Source: JAILEN01 sp036723975 (GTDB lineage: Bacteria > Bacillota > Clostridia > Lachnospirales > Lachnospiraceae). From it: a stretch of DNA of 51,513 nucleotides. The notes under the pieces were generated by a model. It worked only from the letters and a program-made list of their open reading frames with translations, was not told the DNA's origin and did no database searches. The position numbers and the translations under genes are program-made. Location of the stretch: contig DAIMGJ010000016.1 of the NCBI GenBank assembly GCA_036723975.1, forward strand, positions 1-51,513. The letters are read 5' to 3'. Within the stretch, counting starts at the first letter, position 1, and the number at the start of each line of letters is the position of its first letter. This document shows positions 31,590 through 40,800 of this stretch, one piece after another.

Positions 31590-32423
31590 ATGGCAGAACG
31601 AAAGACAGTTCAGAGGAAAAACAACACAAGACGTCCTACGACAACGACGAGAAAACGTCCTGCCGCAACGACGAAGAAACGCTCTACATCGAGAAAGCCG
31701 ACGAAGAACAAAAACCAGACGCTTTCCCGTTCGACAACACCGCGTACTCCGGAGCAGAGACGCCGGATGCAGCAGAAGCGCCGGGCTCAGATGCTTCGCA
31801 GAAAACGAATCACTTTTTTCACATGTTTCTTTGCGATGATTATTGCGATTGTGCTTCTGGTGGTTGTTGTTACAAAAAACATTCACTCCGGTATGGCAAA
31901 GTCAAATACCTTGACCTTAACCGAGGAGAATGTTGTATTTGAGGAAGTGACACCCTCCGAGGGACTTGATAAAAAAGAATTGGCTTCTTACGCAAAAGGA
32001 GTGGTTTCCGAGTACAACAAAGAAGTCGGGAAAAAGAAGATAAAAATTAAAAAGGTTAGCGAGTACAAAGACAGTCTTTACATAAAGACCGTCTATGAAA
32101 ATTTAGATGTATACAGCAACTTTTCCGGATACGAAGCATTCAGCGGAACCATTCAGGAGGCACTGGATGCCGGGTATGATTTTTCAACCACCTTTGTGGC
32201 GGTTTCCGATGGAAAAAAGGGAGACGTTGCGGATACAGAAACCGTTTGTGCAGACCCTTCCCTTAAGGTATTGATTATTCGCGAGAATGCTACCTTTGCG
32301 GTAAACGGAACGGTGCTGTTTGTTTCTGATGAAAATACCACGGTAAAAGATGGCTCTACCATAGTGGCAGCAGAAGGAAATGATAATGCTTCAGCGGCAT
32401 TGACATATATAATTTATAAATAA
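31590..32423 (+). CDS. Single-pass membrane protein with highly basic N-terminal tail, unknown function
   Basis: A 277-residue protein. Residues 1-73 are Arg/Lys/Thr/Gln-rich and very basic (e.g. RRPTTTTRKRPAATTKKR), expected to be disordered and cytoplasmic. One membrane helix lies at about 74-95, and residues 96-277 should be outside the cell. The outer part has Lys/Glu-rich strands and a Thr/Val-rich C-terminus with FAVNGTVLFVSD. I do not recognise a named family. The basic tail might bind nucleic acid, membrane lipids or the septal machinery, which is only a guess. Start at 31590 follows TATAAGGAGTCTTT. It sits between recO and glyS and looks co-transcribed. Confidence 0.8.
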   Translation: MAERKTVQRKNNTRRPTTTTRKRPAATTKKRSTSRKPTKNKNQTLSRSTTPRTPEQRRRMQQKRRAQMLRRKRITFFTCFFAMIIAIVLLVVVVTKNIHSGMAKSNTLTLTEENVVFEEVTPSEGLDKKELASYAKGVVSEYNKEVGKKKIKIKKVSEYKDSLYIKTVYENLDVYSNFSGYEAFSGTIQEALDAGYDFSTTFVAVSDGKKGDVADTETVCADPSLKVLIIRENATFAVNGTVLFVSDENTTVKDGSTIVAAEGNDNASAALTYIIYK

Positions 32424-32436
32424 TAAGGAGAACATC

Positions 32437-33837
32437 ATGGAAAAGACAATGGAAAAAATCGTAGCTCTTGCAAAGGCCAGAGGTTTTGTATACCCGGGTT
32501 CTGAGATTTACGGCGGACTTGCCAATACCTGGGATTACGGAAACTTGGGCGTAGAGCTTAAAAATAATGTTAAGAAAGCCTGGTGGCAGAAGTTCGTTCA
32601 GGAAAATCCCTACAATGTCGGCGTAGACTGTGCCATCCTTATGAACCCACAGACATGGATCGCATCCGGTCACTTAGGCGGATTTTCCGATCCTTTAATG
32701 GATTGTAAGGAATGTCACGAGCGTTTCAGAGCAGATAAGATTATTGAAGACTTTGCGGCAGAAAACGGAATTACATTAGAGACTTCTGTTGACGGTTGGA
32801 GCCATGACGATATGGAAAAATTCATTAATGACCACAATGTTCCATGTCCGTCCTGCGGAAAGCACAACTTTACAAGCATCCGTGAGTTCAACCTTATGTT
32901 TAAGACGTTCCAGGGGGTAACCGAAGACGCAAAGGATACCGTATATCTTCGTCCGGAAACCGCACAGGGAATCTTTGTTAATTTCAAAAATGTACAGCGT
33001 ACTTCAAGAAAGAAAGTTCCGTTTGGTATTTGCCAGATCGGTAAGTCTTTCAGAAATGAGATTACACCGGGTAACTTTACCTTCCGTACCCGCGAATTTG
33101 AGCAGATGGAATTAGAGTTCTTCTGCAAGCCGGGCACACAGACCGAGTGGTTTGAATACTGGAGAAAGACCTGCTATGAGTGGCTCTTGTCTCTCGGTAT
33201 CAAAAAAGAGAATCTTCGTCTTCGTGACCATGATCCGGAGGAGTTATCCTTCTACAGTGACCATACAACAGATATTGAGTATGCATTCCCGTTTACCGAC
33301 TGGGGTGAGCTTTGGGGTATCGCTTCAAGAACCGATTACGATTTGACCCGTCACCAGGAGACCTCCGGACAGCCTATGGATTACTTTGATGATGAGACAA
33401 ATGAGAAGTATATTCCATATGTTGTTGAGCCTTCACTGGGTGCTGACCGTGTAACTTTAGCATTCCTTTGCGAAGCTTATGATGAAGAAAATATCGGAAC
33501 AGAAGAAAAGCCTGACATGCGTACCGTTCTTCATTTTCATCCGGCAATTGCACCGGTTAAGATTGGTATCCTTCCGCTTTCAAAGAAGTTAAACGAAGGT
33601 GCGGAAAAAGTATACGCACAGCTTTCCAAAAAGTATAACTGTGAGTTTGATGACAGAGGGAATATCGGTAAGAGATATCGTCGTCAGGATGAGATTGGAA
33701 CTCCGTTCTGTGTAACTTATGATTTCGATTCCGAAAACGACAACTGCGTAACCGTTCGTGACCGTGACACCATGGAGCAGGAGCGAGTAGCAATCGCAGA
33801 TCTTAATGCTTACTTCGAAAAGAAGTTTGAGTGGTAA
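32437..33837 (+). CDS. glyS: Glycyl-tRNA synthetase (single-chain class II type)
   Basis: A 466-residue alpha2-type GlyRS, which charges tRNA-Gly. It starts with the family block GFVYPGSEIYGGLANTWDYG. Class II motif 2 is FRNEITPGNFTFRTREFEQM and motif 3 is EPSLGADRVTLAF. A Cys pair in CPSCGKHNF lies in the insertion. The C-terminal anticodon-binding domain begins near residue 370 (APVKIGILPLSKK). The length fits the compact bacterial single-chain enzyme rather than the alpha2beta2 form. Start at 32437 follows TAAGGAGAACATC. No T-box was seen. It ends before the hairpin at 33857. Confidence 0.97.
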   Translation: MEKTMEKIVALAKARGFVYPGSEIYGGLANTWDYGNLGVELKNNVKKAWWQKFVQENPYNVGVDCAILMNPQTWIASGHLGGFSDPLMDCKECHERFRADKIIEDFAAENGITLETSVDGWSHDDMEKFINDHNVPCPSCGKHNFTSIREFNLMFKTFQGVTEDAKDTVYLRPETAQGIFVNFKNVQRTSRKKVPFGICQIGKSFRNEITPGNFTFRTREFEQMELEFFCKPGTQTEWFEYWRKTCYEWLLSLGIKKENLRLRDHDPEELSFYSDHTTDIEYAFPFTDWGELWGIASRTDYDLTRHQETSGQPMDYFDDETNEKYIPYVVEPSLGADRVTLAFLCEAYDEENIGTEEKPDMRTVLHFHPAIAPVKIGILPLSKKLNEGAEKVYAQLSKKYNCEFDDRGNIGKRYRRQDEIGTPFCVTYDFDSENDNCVTVRDRDTMEQERVAIADLNAYFEKKFEW

Positions 33838-33856
33838 AATAGTATAGTTGATATAC

Positions 33857-33926
33857 AAAAAAACGACCACGTTTTTCACCGGGCGCCAAAGAAGCGCCCT
33901 ACGTGAAAAAGTGGCTCGTTTTTTTG
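33857..33926. repeat. Long hairpin repeat, copy B, bidirectional terminator after glyS
   Basis: Nested stem: A-run/T-run, ACGA/TCGT, CCAC/GTGG, TTTTTCAC/GTGAAAAA, GGGCGC/GCGCCC around CAAAGAA. It shares, in reverse orientation, the GGCGCTTCTTTGGCGCC core of 14252-14319. A-run on one side and T-run on the other make it a plausible terminator in both directions. Confidence 0.88.
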
Positions 33927-34097
33927 TGTGAAAAAATATGAATCTTCTGTGAACTCTATTGCGGCGGAAACTATTTTGGTGTATTGTGATTTCTGAGGTT
34001 TTATGGTTACACTGGGGGAATGAATGATCAATTTCACACGCGAAGTGTGATTTTTTTGTGCATTTTTCTATGCGATTTAATACTCAGGCGAGGATTA

Positions 34098-34823
34098 ATG
34101 AAAAATTTAAAGTTTTATGTATTAGTGGTTTTAGCTGTTTTGACGGCATCGGTTGCAGCTGTTTCTTTACTTCGAAACTATGAGAATGATATTCTTTCGG
34201 ATTTGCAAAAAGAAATGACCTATGAGGTACCGGGGGACGAGGATGCCACACAGATGGCGGTGGACTTTTCTTATTTGGAAAGTGTAAATCCGGATATCGT
34301 AGCGTGGATTGACATTCCGAATACGCCCATCAGTTATCCCATCTTACAAAGCGGCGAAGATAAAAAAGAAGATTACTACTTGCATCACAACATAGATGGA
34401 ACCTACGGATATCCGTCTTCTATTTATATGCAAAAAACAAACGATGCAGGTTTTTCCGATCCGGTAACGGTTTTGTATGGACATAACATGAAAAACGGAA
34501 CCATGTTCGCGGGACTTCATAATTATGAAAATGCGGAATATTTTCAGACTCATCCGGACATTTATGTATATACACCGGCAAAGACCTTGCACTATCAGGT
34601 GTTTGCCACAGGATTGTTTGACGATAGATTGATACTTGATTCTTATAACGGATTTCAAAACGGAGAGGACGTTATGGCATTTTATGAGGAAAGTGTTTCC
34701 CCGGCGGATAACGTGGATTATGGGGTGACAGTGGACGAGAATTCCAAGATTCTTGTGCTGTCCACATGCGAAAGGGGACAAAGCGACAAGCGTTATTTGC
34801 TGGAAGCTGTATTGGTGGACTAG
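34098..34823 (+). CDS. srtB: Class B sortase
   Basis: A 241-residue sortase that would cut a sorting signal on surface proteins and join them to the cell wall. An N-terminal membrane anchor covers about 5-22. The catalytic residues are His129 in LYGHNM and Cys224 in LSTC, with the Arg in the nearby CERGQSDKRYLL segment. The motif order and the DIPNTPISYPILQ segment fit class B. The frame opens at 34020, but ATG 34098 after GCGAGGATTA is better. The giant protein with an SPKTG motif starts 31 bp downstream and is the obvious substrate, as clostridial class B sortases recognise (S/P)PxTG motifs. Confidence 0.93.
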   Translation: MKNLKFYVLVVLAVLTASVAAVSLLRNYENDILSDLQKEMTYEVPGDEDATQMAVDFSYLESVNPDIVAWIDIPNTPISYPILQSGEDKKEDYYLHHNIDGTYGYPSSIYMQKTNDAGFSDPVTVLYGHNMKNGTMFAGLHNYENAEYFQTHPDIYVYTPAKTLHYQVFATGLFDDRLILDSYNGFQNGEDVMAFYEESVSPADNVDYGVTVDENSKILVLSTCERGQSDKRYLLEAVLVD

Positions 34824-34854
34824 TTTTTGAAAGGAAACAAAAAGGTTTAGATTG

Positions 34855-37800
34855 ATGAAAAACAGAAAACAATTTTTATCAAAATTGAAAGAAAAGATTA
34901 CTGCAAAAAGAGTAATCGCCGGCGCACTTGTATGTGCCCTATTTTTAAGCGTATTGCCCGGAGATTTTATCTCTGCGGGGATTGCGAAAGCCGAAGGAGA
35001 GTTGGATCCTGCCAATGATGTATCCGCTTCTTCGGATTTAACGATTTATGATGACGAATACGGATTTACTGTAAAAACCACGGACGGACAGAGTATTGTT
35101 TTACAAAAAGAAGGCAATACCTATCAGTGGCCTGCGGGCCTTAGCATAACTCAGGTACAATCCATCTCCGGACAGATTGCCTTTACCGTTTCTCCGGGAA
35201 GCACAGCAATTACTGCCGGAAAGTACTTTAAAGTAAAGCTTCCGGAAGTGTTTAGCTTTGACAGCAATGTCTATTCCGCAGCACAGGATTGTATGGTGAA
35301 TGATGAAGGCAGTCTTGTAAAGTTTGGTGAGTTTGTAATAAACAATAAGGAGTTTGTTTTTACTTTTACCAATGCGGATCTTGGAAAGCCAGGCACATCT
35401 TTTGAAAAAACTCAGGTGACATTTTCTGCTTCCATCGATACGGAAGTGTTAAAAAACAGCGAAACAAACAGTTTTTCTTTGGCAGGCTCCGGCGGTGGAA
35501 ACAGCATTTATATTCCTCCGATGCCGACGACGATTTCCGCACTTTCCGAAAGTGTTGAAGTGTCCGATAAGAACGAATTGTATTGGACCGTAACCCTTGG
35601 AAAAGATGAAGAAATCGGTGCAGATATTTCCGGTGGAAAAGTAACCATTGGGGTTGAAAAGAATCAGGAATATCAGAATAAGGCATATTTTGAAGATGCG
35701 GTAAAAACTGCAATTACTTTTGAGGCAGCCGGTGAAGATGAAAACTTTAATTACTATACCGCGACACTTCCGGAAGGAACAATCCTTTCAAATGATACCA
35801 GAAAGATAACCTTCCTTTGCTATCCGACGACGGCTGTTATGTCGCCGACTACAAAGGACGATGCAAAAGTTGTTTTTAACAGTAAATCAGAGTTTTTAAA
35901 AGCAGATGCAGCAGAAGGGGAATCCCCGTACACTGCAAATGCACAGTGCGAATTAAAAAGAACTTCCGTTACGAAAACCGGTGAAATGCTTGACGGTAAC
36001 CGCATGAAGTGGACCCTTACCTTCAATGCCAATGAGGCAAATGTATTTGCAGCTACCTTAACCGATTCCATGGTAGAGGGACTTATCTTTGACCCTTCAT
36101 ACGGCGTACAGATTTCCTACGATGGTGGGGAAGAAACTCTTACCGAAGCCGGAAAATCCTATGACGTGGGAGATGCCAAGGTAGTTTATAACGTTACTGA
36201 TAACAACGCAAAGGGTGGTCAGGATTTTGCCATCGACTTTAGCGATGTGTTTAAAAAGGCCTATACCATTTCCTTCGCAACTATCGTTTCCGATACTGCT
36301 TTTGCAGGTGACAGTGAAATAAGAAATGCTTTGGATGTGGCTGTACGTTATCCAACCGGTGGCGGAAGCGGTAATCCGGTGGATTATGGTGTTCCGGAAG
36401 CAGGATTTCAGGTATTAAACGGATTTATTGATATCAAAAAAACTTCGACGACTGAAGAAGTGGAAACATCCGGATATTTGGGCTGGAAAGTACTTCCTAC
36501 CACAAAGATGGAAAATACCGGATACTCCTCCGCAGATGTCATCATCACCCTGGGTGCTGACGGAGCGCAGGAGTTTGATGAGAGCTCTTTGAAAATCACT
36601 TATGACGGCTCTGATTTAGAGTCGACAAAGTATGAGACGGATTACACTACAGAAAATGTATTAAAGATTACCTTTACAGATGCATCTTTGGATTTAAACA
36701 AGGTTCAGATTACCTTTAACTCAAAGGCAAAAACCTACTTTGCATCTGCAGCAAAAAAAGATTATACGGCTTTTGCGGACCTGACGCTGCATGCGGAACA
36801 GGATTATTCCGCGACACAGGACAAGGCATTTTATTCCGACATTCAGAATAAGATGATTTCCGAAACTGTGGTAGCTTCCTATAGTGATACCAATAAGGAA
36901 CTTCTTTTTACATTTGATATTGATGTAAACCACAAGAAGTTGGATTTAACAAATGTCCACGTTTTAGATAATGTACAAGACATCCTTCACATTACTTCTG
37001 TAAACGATGACGCAACCTATGATTTAACTGTTGATGAGGGAGCAATTCCGGCAGAATATGTGGAAGTAAAGAAGATTATCGCAACAGTTGGTGAGGATGT
37101 AAACACTTATGCAAAAGATGACGAAACCCTTGCACCTGTATTAAACGGCACCAATATAGATGTTGCCTTAGGTGCGTTAAATCATACAACGGGAAAAGTC
37201 CAGATCGTTGTGGGACTTACCGCTGCAGGAAAAGAAGCCTTAAACGTAGGAGGGGCACTTTCAAAGAAAGTTATCTTTGCAAAGAATTTATCTTCCGTAA
37301 CATCAGACCAGACTTCTGAGTTTAAAACCGCCGAGATTGTAAGCTCAAAAAACAATCAGATTGCTATCAATAAGGTTGCAGTCAAAGACGGAACACAGGA
37401 TACGTCAGTTGTTACTTGGGGAATTGATATCAACAGTTTGGGAGCAGATTTGGGAAGCTCCGCAGAAATCGTAGATACCATTCCGGCAGGCTTGAGTTTA
37501 AATAAGGATTCTGTAAAACTTTATAAGGTTTCTCACAGTGGAATCGGTACTTCAATCAGCACGGATTATAAGAACGGAGCATCTGCAAACGCAGTTTTGG
37601 TGAATGCGTCAGATTACAGAACCACGATAAAGAAAAACCGTGACAATACCGCCACACTGACCGTTTATCTTCCGAAAAACGATAACCACGCTTCTTACGG
37701 CTTGGTATATCAAACCGTAATTACCGGTAAGGTTGGAGAGTATTCAAACGAACTTACCATGACGGTAAGTACGGGATCGGAAACCGCAATGAAAAAGGTA

Positions 37801-40800
37801 AACGTTGGTGCGTTTTCTTCCGGTGGAGTGTCTCGATTTGCACTTCTTACCATGAAAAAGACGGATGCGATTTCCGGAAAAGCGGTTGTGGGAGCAAAGT
37901 ACGGTATTTTTGAATCGGAACCAGATGCAAATGATGCCGTTTTGTCCCATGATGAAACAAAGGCTTACGATGTAGGATATACCAACACATCCGGAGAGAT
38001 TACCTTTTTGGTAAAAGCAGCCAAAAAATCTGCAACGAATTATTATGTTTGCGAGTTGGAAGCGCCGGCTTATGCGGACGAAAACGGTGTGAAGTACGAT
38101 AATGACGGTTTGTATCAGTTAGATAAAACCGTTTATCCAATCAAAGACGTATTTTCCGGTGTTTATTCTATCGGAGCAGATACCACAAACGGTTTTAAGA
38201 GCACCAAAGCTTTTACGGATCAGCGTGAAGTTTCAGCAGCAAAAACCGGTACCGTGACATTAACCAACATCTTTAAGGATGAAGGAGAAGCAGGAAAAAG
38301 TTCACAGTTCCAATTGTTTGTATGCCCGACAGGTGCTTCCTCCAACAAGGATATTCCTGTTGTGTTAAAACAGACGACAGATGGAGAAAACGGTTCTTAT
38401 ACCTTTGTAAAATATGAGGATAAGGCTAGCGCAACGGCTTCCTATACAGAAATCGGAACCGTAAGTGAACGCTTTGATGATAAGGAAAGCAGAAGTACGG
38501 TTACTGTTACCGGCCTTCCCTGGGGAACCTACTGCTTAAAACAGAAAAAAACCGTAGACGGATATTACAGTGAAAAGCCATCCGCTACTTTTACTCTAGA
38601 GCAGGATGAACTCGGAAAAGTTACCGTAAAAGACGGTAGCGATACCACTATCACAGATATCAAAACCAAATTGGTGGTTACAGATAACGTTCCTACAAAC
38701 TATGTCTTAAAGGATGAAACCACCGGAACTGTTGTAGAAACCATTACCGGAGATAAGCTTACAACCACAACCGGACATGTCATCGAAGGTGTACTAATCA
38801 CGGGACACAAATACAGCCTTACACAAGACCGGGATTCCATTCCGGCAGGTTATAAGGCAAATAGTCAAACGGACAAGAGAACCATTACAAGCTTTAAGGG
38901 AAATCAGACCGTTGACCTTACAGAAACCCCGATTACTTTAAGTGTCATCGTAAAAGACCAGGACGGAACTAAGATTACCGACGCCGCAGCTGCAACCTTT
39001 AAGATGCAGGATATGAACGGTGCGAAAGTATCCGGTCCGGGATTTGACTTAAACACGAATATTAAAATCGGAGATACCTATACCATCACAGGTCAGGTGT
39101 CCGACGCCTATGTATCCGTTGCAGGTGCAAGCGTTTCATTTGGAATAAACTCCGACGGAAGCATAAAGAAGGATGTTGCAAAAACAGGCACATCCATTAA
39201 GTCTGCAACCTATGATGCGAAGAAGAACGAACTTACCATCGTAGTTTATAAGATTAAGGGTAACGTTACGATTGAAGATAAGGATCAAACCAATAACGCT
39301 GCAATTTTTAACGGAACCTATCATCTTTATACTCAGGATGACGCAGGAAATAAGGGCGCAGAAGTTACCGGATTTACCGCAGTAAAAGATGAAGACGGTA
39401 AAACAGAAATCAAAGGACTTCCTGCAGGAAGCTATATTTTGAAACAGGATATTGCTCCTACCGGATATGAGAAAGCAGTGACAGAAGAAATGAAATTTAC
39501 GATTTCCACTGCAGATATCGATCCTTTGGTAAGCCCGGATACGGTTTCAAAGACTCTTTCTTATGTAAACCCAAGAAAACCGGGAACCATTAAGGTCATT
39601 AAGGAAACCACTATCGGAGACACAAATGCCATTAAGGGAACCACCTTTGCTCTTTACAAAGGAGATGCTGACAGCGCAACTGCAACACCATACAAGACAG
39701 CTGTTACAAACGACAGTGGTGTAGCACTTTTTGAAAACCTTGATTGGGCAGATAACTATCAGGTAAAAGAGATTGCCGTAGCAGATGGCTATCAGCTAAA
39801 CAGCGTTGTTCATGACGTGGAAGTCATCGACCGTGACAACCTCTATAGAGATGTTATCGTTTCCGATAAGCCCACCAAAGTTAGATTAAAAACCTTTAAG
39901 GCAGAAGTGGTAGACGGAACCGGTAATGATTTGGATATCAAAGCCTTTGGCGAAGAAGTAAGTTATGTGATTGAAGGACGTTTTGTTAACGAGACGGAAA
40001 ACAAACTTACCTTTACTACAGATAATACCGGTGCATATGAGGTGGCAAATAAGTTTATTGTCGGCCAGGTATATACCGTAATTCAGCAGCCGGTAGAAAA
40101 AAGCGCACTTGTTTCTGCGTTTGTAACCTCTTATAACACGGTACCTTCTTTCCGGATTAAAGTGTTGGAAGAAACCGATGCATCCGGCTATAACAAGATT
40201 GAAGTTGTGACTGCTTCATCAAGTGCTGCAGCTGCCGACGCAATCGAAGTAACAAACTACTCCAACCGTTTTGAAATTCGTTTGGAAAATGAATCCGGCG
40301 AAGCATTAAAGGGCGGCGAGTTTGAAATCTTAAACGAAAATGGTGAGCGCATTAAGGCCCGTTCAAAGATTGACGGAAAAATTTGCGAGACCGATACCTT
40401 TGTTACCGACGGAAGCAAAAAAGTAGAAGTTCTTGGACTTGCTCCGGGAAACTACACCTTAAAGCAGATTCCGAAGACGGTAAACAAAGAAAAGATTGAT
40501 GCTACAGGAACAAAGAGCACTGAGACTTTCCAGTATAATCTGACGCAGGATGGTGTTACTTATGCATTTGGAAATGAATCAGTAGACTTTACATTAGGTA
40601 CCGAAACAAAGATAGTTAAGGTAGTAAATAAACCGACGGCATTAACCTTTAACGTAAATGCAACTTACTACGAAGACTGTAGTGATAAGCGCGATACACA
40701 GGCAAACCTTGAAGGCATTCGATTCATTGTTTTAGACATGGAAAATGAAAGTGTCATCTTTAAGGATCCTGTAACTCACGATTATATTTCTTCCGATGCA

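Noticed and set aside
31478..31942. Long overlapping ORFs on both strands over the start of the 277-residue membrane protein.
   Set aside because: They are shadows of the repetitive ACG/CGA-rich codons of the real gene; they lack ribosome sites and known motifs.
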